In this document: one piece after another, positions 17,979 to 26,608 of the stretch
Layout: each line of letters begins with the position of its first letter
Position numbering within the stretch: the first letter of the stretch is position 1
NCBI RefSeq assembly: GCF_026191475.2
Contig: NZ_JAOSLC020000003.1
Location: 248,001 to 312,000 of the forward strand
Source: Polaribacter ponticola
Lineage (GTDB): Bacteria > Bacteroidota > Bacteroidia > Flavobacteriales > Flavobacteriaceae
Direction of reading: 5' to 3'
Length of the DNA: 64,000 bases
Program-made: the position numbers and the translations under genes
Notes under the pieces: generated by a model
The model's database searches: none
What the model saw: the letters and a program-made list of their open reading frames with translations, nothing else
Told to the model about the DNA's origin: nothing

Positions 17979-19142
17979 ATGAAACTTTTTGACAATACAG
18001 AAGTTGCCTTTTCATTAAAATCAGATTCGCAATTAGAACGCGCTTATTTTTTATTCAGAATGATACAAAATCAACCAATGGTAAGAATTGGAAGTGCTGT
18101 AACAAATTTTGCTTTAAAAGCTCATTTACCTATTGAAGGACTTATACGCTCTACAGTATTCGACCATTTTTGTGGAGGCGTAACAGAAGATGATTGTTTA
18201 CCAATTATAGATAATATGTATTCAAATGGTAATGTGCATAGTGTTTTAGATTATTCCGTAGAAGGTAAAGATGAAGAAATTAGTTTCGATGGCGCTTTAG
18301 AGAAAATTTTAAGAATTATAAATTTCTGTGAAGAAAAACAATCAATACCTTATGCCGTATTTAAACCTTCTGGTTTTGGACGTTTTGCATTATATCAAAA
18401 ACTATCTGAAGGAGAAAAATTGAGTTCTAAAGAGCAAGAAGAATGGGATAGAGTAGAAGCTCGTTTTCATAAAGTATGTAAAATTGCTGTAGAAAAAGAT
18501 GTACCTTTATTAATTGATGCCGAAGAAAGTTGGATGCAAAAATCTGCAGATGAGTTAATAGAAGGTTTAATGGAGACATATAATAAAGATAAATCTATAG
18601 TTTTTAACACATTACAAATGTACAGACACGATAGAATAGATTATCTTAAAAAGCTACATAACAAAGCTAAAAAGAAAGGTTTTCATATTGGGATGAAAGT
18701 AGTTAGAGGCGCTTATATGGAAAAAGAAAGAGAAAGAGCTATAGAAAAAGGGTATCCATCTCCTATATGTAAAGATAAACTAGCAACAGATAAAAATTAT
18801 GATGAAGCTATTATGTATATGATGGAGCATCCTAAAATGGCACTTTTTGCTGGTACACATAATGAAGATAGTTCTTATTTAGTAATGGAGCTTGCTAAAA
18901 AATATGAAATACAAGAAAATGATAATCGATTATGGTTTGGCCAACTATTTGGTATGAGTGATCATATTAGTTATAATTTAGCGAATAAAGGTTATAATGT
19001 TGCTAAATATTTACCTTTTGGGCCAGTGAGAGATGTAATGCCATACCTTATTAGAAGAGCAGAAGAAAACACTTCTGTTGCCGGACAAACGAGTAGAGAG
19101 TTAAACTTATTAAAAACTGAACGTAAACGTAGAAAGTTATAA
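17979..19142 (+). CDS. Proline dehydrogenase (FAD-dependent)
   Basis: A 387-residue monofunctional PRODH, which oxidises proline to pyrroline-5-carboxylate and passes electrons to the quinone pool. The TIM-barrel signatures are VPLLIDAEESWMQ, YRHDRIDYL, GMKVVRGAYMEKER, AGTHNEDSS, and the C-terminal YLPFGPVRDVMPYLIRRAEEN that contacts substrate. The start is placed at 17979 (MKLFDNTEVAFSLKSD), because the longer version would begin inside the -7 element. The next gene begins at the last base of its stop codon. Confidence 0.93.
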   Translation: MKLFDNTEVAFSLKSDSQLERAYFLFRMIQNQPMVRIGSAVTNFALKAHLPIEGLIRSTVFDHFCGGVTEDDCLPIIDNMYSNGNVHSVLDYSVEGKDEEISFDGALEKILRIINFCEEKQSIPYAVFKPSGFGRFALYQKLSEGEKLSSKEQEEWDRVEARFHKVCKIAVEKDVPLLIDAEESWMQKSADELIEGLMETYNKDKSIVFNTLQMYRHDRIDYLKKLHNKAKKKGFHIGMKVVRGAYMEKERERAIEKGYPSPICKDKLATDKNYDEAIMYMMEHPKMALFAGTHNEDSSYLVMELAKKYEIQENDNRLWFGQLFGMSDHISYNLANKGYNVAKYLPFGPVRDVMPYLIRRAEENTSVAGQTSRELNLLKTERKRRKL

Positions 19143-19426
19143 TGCAAACTGTAGATGAAATAAAAGTATTATTGCAAAAAAATAAAGAACGCTTGTTACA
19201 AGAATTAAAACAAAGTAAGGAAGCGATATCTTTAATAAAAAAAGCAACACATACAAATTTATCTACAGAAGAAAAAGACAAAATAAAAGTTCAACTTTTA
19301 GATATTTGTAAATCTATACCTGCTTTAGCTGTTTTTTTATTACCTGGAGGAGCGCTTTTATTACCGCTTTTAATAAAATTAATTCCAGATATTTTACCCT
19401 CTGCATTTAGAGATAAAGAAAATTAA
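19142..19426 (+). CDS. Small LETM1-like protein
   Basis: The 94 residues have a charged helical N-terminal half (LLQKNKERLLQELKQSKEA) and a C-terminal half, SIPALAVFLLPGGALLLPLL, that closely resembles the LETM1 domain core before PSAF. In eukaryotes LETM1 is a mitochondrial inner-membrane cation-handling protein; bacterial versions are uncharacterised. The hydrophobic stretch at about residues 56-80 could be one membrane segment. Its ATG overlaps the stop of proline dehydrogenase by one base (TAATG), so the two are translationally coupled. Family assignment is from remembered similarity. Confidence 0.72.
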   Translation: MQTVDEIKVLLQKNKERLLQELKQSKEAISLIKKATHTNLSTEEKDKIKVQLLDICKSIPALAVFLLPGGALLLPLLIKLIPDILPSAFRDKEN

Positions 19427-19588
19427 TATCTTTTTTAATTATTTTTTAGAATAACTTATTTGCTTTTATTGTTAAATTTATTTTCATTTTATAACTTATT
19501 GTAGTTCAAAAAGTAAAGAAATTGAAGGATATAATATTTAAAAACAAAAATAATTAATTATAATACGTGTAATTAACGCCTAAACAAC

Positions 19589-19596
19589 TACTTTTG
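19589..19596 (+). promoter_or_regulatory. -7 element of the typA promoter
   Basis: TACTTTTG matches TAnnTTTG. The start site would be near 19603, giving a leader of about 16 bases. No good -33 TTG is visible. Confidence 0.5.
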
Positions 19597-19618
19597 CACG
19601 AAATTTAAGAAAGTACAA

Positions 19619-21391
19619 ATGCAACCAATTAGAAATATCGCTATTATAGCCCACGTCGATCACGGAAAAACAACATTAGTTGATAAAATTATAGATCAAG
19701 CAAAAATCTTAGACGATCGTAAAGAACGTACGGATTTATTGTTAGATAACAATGATTTAGAGAGAGAAAGAGGAATTACGATTCTTTCTAAGAATGTTTC
19801 TGTAAATTATAAAAACACAAAAATTAACGTAATTGATACTCCTGGTCACGCCGATTTTGGTGGAGAAGTAGAACGTGTATTAAAAATGGCAGATGGTGTT
19901 TTATTATTAGTTGATGCATTTGAAGGGCCAATGCCACAAACTCGTTTTGTATTAGGTAAAGCCTTAGAATTAGGATTAACGCCTATAGTTGTTGTTAATA
20001 AAGTAGATAAAGAAAACTGTACTCCTGATTTAGTTCATGAAAAAGTTTTTGATTTAATGTTTGCTTTAGAAGCTACTGAGGAGCAATTAGATTTTACAAC
20101 TGTTTACGGTTCTGCTAAGAACAATTGGATGTCTACAGATTGGAAAAACGAAACCGACAACATTGTTCCTTTATTAGATGCTGTTTTAGAATCTATTCCA
20201 GAAACAAAGTACAATGAAGGTACTCCACAAATGCAAATTACTTCTTTAGATTTTTCTTCTTTTACAGGTAGAATTGCAATAGGTCGTATTTTTAGAGGAG
20301 ACTTAGAAGCTGGTAAAGACTATATGTTATGTAAAGCTGATGGTTCTACTAAAAAAGTGAGAATTAAAGAATTACATGTATTTGAAGGAATGGGTAAAGT
20401 TCAGGTAGATAAAGTTCCTTGTGGGGATATTTGTGCAATTACAGGTATTGACGGATTTGAAATTGGAGATACAATTGCAGATTTAGAAAATCCAGAAGCA
20501 TTACCAAGAACAGAAATTGATCAGCCTACAATGAGTATGTTGTTTACAATTAACAATTCTCCTTTCTTTGGTAAAGAAGGTAAATATGTAACTTCTCGTC
20601 ATTTAAGAGATCGTTTATTTAAAGAATTAGAAAAAAATTTAGCATTAAAAGTAGAAACTACTGATAGTGAAGATAAATTTAACGTTTTCGGTCGTGGAGT
20701 TCTACACTTATCTGTATTAATTGAAACAATGCGTAGAGAAGGATATGAATTACAAGTGGGAAGACCACAAGTAATTTTAAAAGAAATTGATGGTAAGAAA
20801 CATGAGCCAATGGAAACATTGTCTATAGATGTTCCAGAAGATGTAGCTTCTAAAGCAATTAATTTAGTATCTCTTAGAAAAGGAGATTTATTAATTATGG
20901 AACCTAAAGGAGATTTACAACATTTAGAATTTTCTATTCCATCTCGTGGATTAATAGGTTTAAGAAATAGAATTTTAACTGCTACTGCAGGTGCAGCAAT
21001 TATTAACCATAGATTTAGTGAGTACGGACCTTATAAAGGAGATTTTACTGAAGATGTAAAAGGAGCTATCGTTTCTTCTGCTGCAGGTAAAGCTACTGCA
21101 TATGCTCTAAACCGTTTACAAGATAGAGGTCGTTTCTTTATTGATATTAACCAAGAAATCTATATTGGGCAAGTAATTGGTGAAAATTCTAAATCTGATG
21201 ATTTAGCTGTTAATTTAATTAAAGGAAAACAATTAACTAACATGCGTAAATCGGGTACTGATGATGCAATGAAAATTGCACCAAAAGTAGATTTTTCTTT
21301 AGAAGAAAACATGGAGTATATAAAAGCAGATGAGTACTTAGAAGTAACACCTGAAAGTTTACGTATGCGTAAGATAGTTTTTAAAGCATAA
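19619..21391 (+). CDS. typA: Ribosome-associated GTPase TypA/BipA
   Basis: A 590-residue translational GTPase. G1 is [10 protein letters not shown] (residues 10-19), the switch region includes RERGITI, G3 is DTPGHADF and G4 is NKVDK. The C-terminal half carries the EF-G-like domains III and V ([17 protein letters not shown]) and the BipA-specific C-terminal domain ([26 protein letters not shown]). It binds ribosomes and helps assembly of the 50S subunit and growth at low temperature. It is a single-gene unit with its own promoter and terminator. Confidence 0.96.
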   Translation: MQPIRNIAIIAHVDHGKTTLVDKIIDQAKILDDRKERTDLLLDNNDLERERGITILSKNVSVNYKNTKINVIDTPGHADFGGEVERVLKMADGVLLLVDAFEGPMPQTRFVLGKALELGLTPIVVVNKVDKENCTPDLVHEKVFDLMFALEATEEQLDFTTVYGSAKNNWMSTDWKNETDNIVPLLDAVLESIPETKYNEGTPQMQITSLDFSSFTGRIAIGRIFRGDLEAGKDYMLCKADGSTKKVRIKELHVFEGMGKVQVDKVPCGDICAITGIDGFEIGDTIADLENPEALPRTEIDQPTMSMLFTINNSPFFGKEGKYVTSRHLRDRLFKELEKNLALKVETTDSEDKFNVFGRGVLHLSVLIETMRREGYELQVGRPQVILKEIDGKKHEPMETLSIDVPEDVASKAINLVSLRKGDLLIMEPKGDLQHLEFSIPSRGLIGLRNRILTATAGAAIINHRFSEYGPYKGDFTEDVKGAIVSSAAGKATAYALNRLQDRGRFFIDINQEIYIGQVIGENSKSDDLAVNLIKGKQLTNMRKSGTDDAMKIAPKVDFSLEENMEYIKADEYLEVTPESLRMRKIVFKA

Positions 21392-21415
21392 TTTAAACAG
21401 TATAAAATACATATT

Positions 21416-21450
21416 AAAAAAGCTCAAGATTATTTCTTGAGCTTTTTTTT
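21416..21450 (+). terminator. Terminator of typA
   Basis: AAAAAAGCTCAAGA (21416-21429) pairs fully with TCTTGAGCTTTTTT (21435-21448) around a 5-base loop, followed by more T. It can also serve the facing lipoprotein gene. Confidence 0.88.
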
Positions 21451-21457
21451 ACAAAAG

Positions 21458-21862
21458 TTAATAGGTTACAGTTACACCGACAGAAACATATATTTGCCCA
21501 ATATCTGTAATAACATTAAAACCAATTGTTTTATTACCTATAGATATGGGAGAAATTACAACTTTAAAAGGTAGTTTTTTAGATTCTATCTTTGTGTTTT
21601 TAGATAATCCTTCAATTCTTACGTTCTTTATTTCACTAGAAATAGTGTAGTCAATTATAGTATAATTGCTATTACATTCATTTAAAATTTCAAACTCAAA
21701 TTCTTGAGTTTCCCAAATTTTTAATTTAGTTTCATAATCAGAAGATTTATCTACAGAAACACAAACAGGAGTTTCAATTTCATACTCATTTTCATCATTA
21801 AAACATGAATCAAAAGTTAATAATAACAGCATAAAGCTTATTGTAAAAATTTTATATTTCAT
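21458..21862 (-). CDS. Predicted lipoprotein of unknown function
   Basis: The 134 residues start with a lipoprotein signal peptide (MKYKIFTISFMLLLLTFDSC), with the lipidated Cys near residue 20. The mature part has no motif I know; alternating hydrophobic residues (VIDYTISSEIK, FKVVISPISIG) suggest a small beta-sandwich, about 110 residues, with three further cysteines or fewer. It is a single gene facing typA. Probably periplasm-facing or surface-exposed; function unknown. Confidence 0.7.
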   Translation of the reverse strand: MKYKIFTISFMLLLLTFDSCFNDENEYEIETPVCVSVDKSSDYETKLKIWETQEFEFEILNECNSNYTIIDYTISSEIKNVRIEGLSKNTKIESKKLPFKVVISPISIGNKTIGFNVITDIGQIYVSVGVTVTY

Positions 21863-21952
21863 AGTATTTAAAACTGATTATAATTTGCTAAAACATCAAA
21901 AATTAGACCAATTTAAAATTTAAAAGTAGAAGTTTAAAACTTAAGCTTTATT

Positions 21953-21960
21953 TATATTTG
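21953..21960 (+). promoter_or_regulatory. -7 element immediately upstream of the 21965 start
   Basis: TATATTTG matches TAnnTTTG and ends 4 bases before the ATG. If used, the transcript would be leaderless or nearly so. No TTG at the right distance upstream. Confidence 0.4.
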
Positions 21961-21964
21961 TAGT

Positions 21965-22342
21965 ATGAGTGATTTTAAAATATTTTTTGAAGCATTAAAA
22001 GGAAGCCTTATAAACGATGAGTTTGTAAAATTAACTTTTAGTAAACCAATTAAAAAAAGCGAAGGTCTGTTAAATGTATATATGCGTCAGTTTGATGTTG
22101 ATAAGAAGCAAGTTTTTCAACTTAAATATCGTTTTACAAGCGAAGAAAAATACAAGCAATTTTCTTTAAAAGAAATAATTAGCGAAATAGAAATATTACT
22201 ATTAAATTCTTTTAGAACAGCAACACTTTTTACTCTTAATAAAGACTTACTTATACGAGTTTCTAAAAAGAAAATGATTTCTTATATAGAAAATGCTCCT
22301 AGCTTTAAAAATAAATTACCAGAAATACCATTACAATCTTAG
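21965..22342 (+). CDS. Conserved hypothetical protein resembling a methyltransferase N-terminal domain
   Basis: The 125-residue protein includes LINDEFVKLTFSKP and NSFRTATLFTLNKDLLI, which remind me of the domain that precedes the SAM-binding domain in some Bacteroidota class I methyltransferases. No SAM-binding motif is present here, and the gene ends cleanly at a stop before a terminator. It may be a stand-alone relative of that domain. Cytosolic, with no signal peptide or membrane helix. The promoter sits directly on the start codon. Confidence 0.55.
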   Translation: MSDFKIFFEALKGSLINDEFVKLTFSKPIKKSEGLLNVYMRQFDVDKKQVFQLKYRFTSEEKYKQFSLKEIISEIEILLLNSFRTATLFTLNKDLLIRVSKKKMISYIENAPSFKNKLPEIPLQS

Positions 22343-22356
22343 AATATAATTAAGGC

Positions 22357-22393
22357 AAAAAAAGAGGAAAACTATTTAGTTTTCCTCTTTTTT
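22357..22393. terminator. Bidirectional terminator
   Basis: A 15-bp stem (22358-22372 with 22379-22393) with a 6-base loop and A/T tracts at both ends, between convergent genes. Confidence 0.88.
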
Positions 22394-22414
22394 AATTTAT
22401 TAATTAAATTAAGA

Positions 22415-23023
22415 TTATAATCTATAAGATAATCCAATTATAATTTGATTAATTCTAGTATCATAATTTACATTTGATGCACCAGCAGCTCCACCAATAA
22501 AACTAGATTCTATATTAGAAAATGCTCTTTCCCAACGAACATCAATCCCTAGTTTTCCAAATTCTACACCACCTCCAAATTGAAGTCCCATAGTAAAACC
22601 TTCAGCATCTACACTTTTAATGTCGTTAATGCTAAAATCAGAATCTAAAACATATTGAAATGAAGGACCAATATATACATTTCCAATTCCAAAAATCTTT
22701 TTTCCTAATAAAACGGGAATATCTATTTTTTGAAATGTATGTGTTGTTGTTTTAGCTGTAGTTTTATAAAATACTTCATTTTCAAGATTAGTATAAACTA
22801 ATTCTGGTCTTAAGTACAAACCTAAAACTGGTATTTTAGCTCTTAACCAAATACCTGCATGATAACCAGTTTTACTTTTTGCTCCAGAAAAAACATCTTG
22901 ACTAGATTCTTTAATAGATTCAGAATTATAGTTAACTCCACCTTTAATACCAAATGCAATTTGAGCATTTGAAACTTGGCTAATTCCTATAGCCAAAAAT
23001 AACATTACAATTACTTTTTTCAT
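22415..23023 (-). CDS. Outer membrane beta-barrel (porin family) protein
   Basis: 202 residues beginning with a signal peptide (MKKVIVMLFLAIGISQ, cut after SNAQ). The mature part is an eight-strand-like barrel: IAFGIKGGVNYNS at the start, alternating aromatic strands such as LGLYLRPELVYTN and MGLQFGGGVEFGKLGIDVRWERAF, and a C-terminal strand ending IIIGLSYRL with the usual aromatic residue nearby. This fits the PorT/OmpW-like beta-barrel domain families common in Bacteroidota. It follows the transketolase subunit gene by 34 bp on the same strand and may share its transcript. Confidence 0.85.
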   Translation of the reverse strand: MKKVIVMLFLAIGISQVSNAQIAFGIKGGVNYNSESIKESSQDVFSGAKSKTGYHAGIWLRAKIPVLGLYLRPELVYTNLENEVFYKTTAKTTTHTFQKIDIPVLLGKKIFGIGNVYIGPSFQYVLDSDFSINDIKSVDAEGFTMGLQFGGGVEFGKLGIDVRWERAFSNIESSFIGGAAGASNVNYDTRINQIIIGLSYRL

Positions 23024-23057
23024 TTTCTTTTATTATTTATTTAAACTTAAAACGAAT

Positions 23058-24010
23058 TTACTTTCTAGAAATTACTTTCTTAACTGCTTTTATAACTGCA
23101 TTTGCATCTAAACCGTATTTAGCCATAAGTTGCTCTGGTGTTCCAGATTCTCCAAAAGTATCGTTAGTAGCTACAAATTCTTGTGGAGTGGGAGCGTTTA
23201 ATGCTAAAGTTCTAGCAACACTTTCTCCTAAACCTCCTAATTTATTATGTTCTTCTGCAGTTACAATACAACCAGTTTTTGCAACAGATTTTAAGATAAT
23301 CTCTTCATCTAAAGGTTTAATAGTATGAATATTAATAACATCTACAGAGATACCTTCTGCTTCTAACTTTTCCGCAGCTTGTAAAGATTCCCATACTAAA
23401 TGTCCTGTAGCTACAATTGTTACGTCTGTACCTTCAGTTAATTGAATACCTTTACCAATTACAAATTCTTCATCAGTAGGCATAAATACAGGTACCTTTG
23501 GGCGTCCAAAACGTAAGTAAACAGGACCATCTAAATCAGCAATAGCTATTGTAGCAGCTTTTGTTTGGTTATAATCACAAGGGTTAATTACCGTCATTCC
23601 AGGTAACATTTTCATTAATCCAATGTCTTCTAAAATTTGGTGAGTTGCTCCATCTTCTCCAAGAGTTACACCAGCATGAGATGCACAAACTTTTACATTT
23701 TTACCAGAATATGCAACAGATTGACGAATTTGATCGTAAACTCTTCCTGTAGAAAAATTTGCAAAAGTTCCTGTAAAAGGAATTTTACCACCAACAGTTA
23801 AACCTGCAGCTATACCAATCATATTTGCTTCAGCGATTCCTATTTGGAAAAATCTTTCAGGATTTTCTTTAATAAATTGATCCATTTTTAAAGAACCAAT
23901 TAAATCTGCACATAAAGCTACAACATTTGGATTTGTTCTTCCTAATTCTGTTAAACCATCACCAAAACCTGAACGTGTATCTTTTTTTCTGTGTACGTGT
24001 ATTTTTTCAT
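23058..24010 (-). CDS. Transketolase C-terminal subunit, frameshifted at an A7 run
   Basis: From the ATG at 24010 (MKKYTYTEKK) frame is lost at the T7 run 23982-23988. Adding one base gives K-K-D-T-R-S-G-F-G-D-G-L-T-E-L-G and joins the remainder, for about 317 residues. It contains the pyrimidine-binding domain (IGIAEANMIGIAAGL, with the Glu of the TPP site) and the C-terminal transketolase domain. In many bacteria this half pairs with a separate N-terminal subunit that binds the TPP diphosphate. No N-terminal subunit gene is found within this window. It acts in the pentose phosphate pathway. Confidence 0.9.
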
Positions 24011-24095
24011 TATATAATTGTGTTGTGTTGTAAAATTTGCGTAAAAATAACCTTTTATTTGAGACTTAGTTTAATCTATTATAAATTAATTACTA

Positions 24096-24674
24096 TTATA
24101 AATTCATTAATTCTTTGTAAAGTTTGTGAACAGGCAATCCAACTACATTAAAATAACTTCCTTCTATGTTTTCTATAGCTATATAGCCAATCCATTCTTG
24201 AATACCATAAGCTCCGGCTTTGTCTAATGGTTTGTAATTTTCTATGTAATAATTAATTTCTTCATCTGTAAGTTTTTTAAAAGAAACTGTAGTAATATCA
24301 TGTATAACTTTATTAAAGTGCTTACTTTTAATGCATATTGATGTAATTACTTCATGCTTTTTATTAGATAAAGAACGTAACATTTTAAAAGCTTCAGCGT
24401 TATTTTTAGGTTTTCCTAACGCTTTATTTTCTAACCAAACAATGGTGTCTGAAGTAATTAGTAAATCTTTTTCTGTTAAGTTTTTAAATGCTTTTGATTT
24501 TAAAACGGATAAATAATCTGTTATTTCTCTTCCTTTTAATTCTGGTGGAAAAATTTCATCTATTTCTTTTAATTGAATAGAAAAGTTAATATCTAAATCT
24601 TTGAAAAATTGTTGTCTTCTTGGAGAACCAGAAGCTAAAATTACATTATAGTCTTTTAATTTTTCTCTTAACAT
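24096..24674 (-). CDS. maf: Maf-like nucleoside triphosphate pyrophosphatase
   Basis: The 192-residue protein has the Maf signature LASGSPRRQQFF near residues 13-24, SDTIVWLENKALGKP near 74-88, and DKAGAYGIQEW near 151-161. Maf proteins hydrolyse non-canonical or canonical NTPs such as dTTP/UTP to the monophosphate plus diphosphate; this sequence fits the YhdE branch. It follows smpB by 11 bp on the same strand. Confidence 0.93.
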   Translation of the reverse strand: MLREKLKDYNVILASGSPRRQQFFKDLDINFSIQLKEIDEIFPPELKGREITDYLSVLKSKAFKNLTEKDLLITSDTIVWLENKALGKPKNNAEAFKMLRSLSNKKHEVITSICIKSKHFNKVIHDITTVSFKKLTDEEINYYIENYKPLDKAGAYGIQEWIGYIAIENIEGSYFNVVGLPVHKLYKELMNL

Positions 24675-24685
24675 TAAAAACTGAA

Positions 24686-25150
24686 TTAGTTAAAATTCTT
24701 TTTTATTCTGGCTAAATCACGCTTATTATCTCGATCTTTCATGGTTTCACGTTTATCATGATTTTGCTTTCCTTTTGCTAAAGCAATTTCAAGTTTAGCG
24801 AAACCATTATCATTTATAAACAAACGTAAAGGAACAATCGTATTTCCTTTTGCCTCAACATCTTTTCTTAAACTCTTAAGCTCTCTTTTATTTAAAAGTA
24901 ACCTACGTTCACTTTTAGGTTTATGATTAAAATGATGACCAAACATATATTCTTGTATATACATGTTTACAATAAATAATTCTCCACGATCATTAAATTC
25001 GCAAAAACTTTCAGTAATTCGAGCTTGACTTAATCTAATCGATTTTATTTCTGTACCAGTTAATTGAATTCCGGCAACAAGTTTATCAATAATTTCAAAC
25101 TCAAAACGAGCTTTTTTATTTTGTATATTTATTTTTTTCTGAACAGCCAT
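24686..25150 (-). CDS. smpB: SsrA-binding protein
   Basis: A 154-residue SmpB, the tmRNA partner for ribosome rescue. Visible features are NKKARFEFEIIDKLVAGIQL near the start, GTEIKSIR, NMYIQEYMFGHHFNHKPKSERRLLLNK reduced here to its parts, and the C-terminal basic tail with KGKQNHDKRETMKDRD. The start at 25150 (MAVQKKINIQNKK) is preferred over an ATG nine bases upstream because family members begin near the KKI segment. It is the first gene of a likely smpB-maf transcript. Confidence 0.94.
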   Translation of the reverse strand: MAVQKKINIQNKKARFEFEIIDKLVAGIQLTGTEIKSIRLSQARITESFCEFNDRGELFIVNMYIQEYMFGHHFNHKPKSERRLLLNKRELKSLRKDVEAKGNTIVPLRLFINDNGFAKLEIALAKGKQNHDKRETMKDRDNKRDLARIKKNFN

Positions 25151-25285
25151 TGTAATCAATAATTACCATCTTAAATATAAATATATTTAAGAAAGTTTAT
25201 GAATTTTTTAGCAAAGATACATTTTTGAATAAGATAAAGTAATGTAAATTTACACTTCTAAAAATCAATTTATAGAACACTATTC

Positions 25286-26026
25286 ATGAAATATATTTAT
25301 CTACTTTCTTTAGTATTATTTGTTTCAATTAATTTAACTGAAAAAGAGCTTACGGCTCAAGAAATAATTGATAAGTCAATTTTAGCATCTGGAGCAGACA
25401 AAATTTCTAACTCTCAAATAATGTTTAATTTTAGAGGTAATAAGTATTGGGCAGTTAGAAATAAGGGAGAATATAAACTTGGAAAACAAATTAATAACAA
25501 ATCTGGAGTATTGTCTCAAATAGTTTCTAACTATGGTTTTAATGAGTTATTAAATGGTAGTCCAATAAAATCTATAGATACTTTAATAAATAAGTATACT
25601 AATTCTATTAATTCTGTTCATTATTTTTCGGTTTTGCCTTATGGATTAAATGATAATGCGGTTCATAAAAAACTTTTAAAGTCGACAACTATTAATGGCA
25701 AAGAATATTATAAAGTAGAAATAACATTTTCTAAAGAAGGTGGAGGAGAAGACTTTGAAGATGTTTTTATTTATTGGATTGATAAAAAAGATTTCTTTAT
25801 CGATTATTTAGCTTATTCATACCATACTAATGGTGGAGGGAAACGTTTTAGAGTATTAAAAGAGCAATGTAACAAAAATGGAATTCGGTTTGTTGATTAT
25901 CATAATTACAAACCTTTGAATAAAAATATTTCTTTATTAAATATTGATAAAGCTTTTGAAAACAAACAATTAAAAAAGGTTTCAGAAATTGTTTTAGAAG
26001 ATATTGAGGTTAAATTAATAGATTAA
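25286..26026 (+). CDS. DUF6503 family secreted protein
   Basis: A 246-residue protein with an N-terminal hydrophobic signal (MKYIYLLSLVLFVSINL) and the family pattern TAQEIIDKSILASGADK. Conserved blocks include SVHYFSVLPYGLND, YYKVEITFSKEGGG and FFIDYLAYSYHTNGGG. DUF6503 proteins are exported Bacteroidota proteins with a LolA/LppX-like outline (inference) and unknown function. The gene converges with the histidine phosphatase gene, and their stop codons overlap by four bases (TTAA). Confidence 0.82.
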   Translation: MKYIYLLSLVLFVSINLTEKELTAQEIIDKSILASGADKISNSQIMFNFRGNKYWAVRNKGEYKLGKQINNKSGVLSQIVSNYGFNELLNGSPIKSIDTLINKYTNSINSVHYFSVLPYGLNDNAVHKKLLKSTTINGKEYYKVEITFSKEGGGEDFEDVFIYWIDKKDFFIDYLAYSYHTNGGGKRFRVLKEQCNKNGIRFVDYHNYKPLNKNISLLNIDKAFENKQLKKVSEIVLEDIEVKLID

Positions 26027-26520
26027 TTGACTTTTTCTATTTTACCTGTTTTTTTATTTCCTTTAACAGAAATAATAAAGAGACTAGCATTATCCTTATC
26101 ATCCATATCGTTATACTTATTTTCTTCTAAAATAGCATTTGCAAATGCAGGTGTAGTATTACTGTGCCCTACAATTAAAACTACCTTACCTTTTGTGTTT
26201 TCTTTAAATACAGAGTCATATAAATTATTAGGATTGTAAAATTGTATTTCTATTTTTTTATCTTGAGAAGTTGGAGTAGCTGTTTGAATAGTTCTGTTAT
26301 ATTTTGTAGAATACACAGCATCTAAACTAATTTCTTTAAAAAAATTAGACCAATTTTGTGCTCTTTTTTCTCCATCAAAATTTAAATTCGGATTTCTGTT
26401 TGTTATATCAGATCTATCTTTTTCTGCATGTCTAATTAAATAGTAAGTAGTTGTTTTTTCTGAAGTACATGAATTTAAAATACTAAAGGTAAAAATAAAA
26501 AGAAAGAAATATTTTTTCAT
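26023..26520 (-). CDS. Histidine phosphatase family lipoprotein
   Basis: 165 residues. A lipoprotein signal ends at SILNSC (Cys near residue 18). The catalytic motif is LIRHAEKD, near residues 28-35, equivalent to RHG with the phosphohistidine; the second catalytic His lies in LIVGHSNTTPA. The domain is short, as in SixA/PGAM-like periplasmic phosphatases. The substrate is unknown. It has its own -7 element and faces the DUF6503 gene tail to tail. Confidence 0.88.
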   Translation of the reverse strand: MKKYFFLFIFTFSILNSCTSEKTTTYYLIRHAEKDRSDITNRNPNLNFDGEKRAQNWSNFFKEISLDAVYSTKYNRTIQTATPTSQDKKIEIQFYNPNNLYDSVFKENTKGKVVLIVGHSNTTPAFANAILEENKYNDMDDKDNASLFIISVKGNKKTGKIEKVN

Positions 26521-26537
26521 ATTGGTTATTTAAAATT

Positions 26538-26545
26538 CAAATATA
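26538..26545 (-). promoter_or_regulatory. -7 element for the histidine phosphatase gene
   Basis: On the minus strand this reads TATATTTG, 17 bases before the ATG. No good -33 element is visible. Confidence 0.45.
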
Positions 26546-26556
26546 ATTAAAAAAAG

Positions 26557-26586
26557 AAAAGCGTTGTTCTTTAAAACAACGCTTTT
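26557..26586. terminator. Terminator of clpB
   Basis: AAAAGCGTTGTT pairs with AACAACGCTTTT around a 6-base loop, with T/A tracts outside. On the minus strand it lies about 22 bases after the clpB stop. Confidence 0.85.
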
Positions 26587-26608
26587 TCTAAACTAGCTAA
26601 ACTATTTT

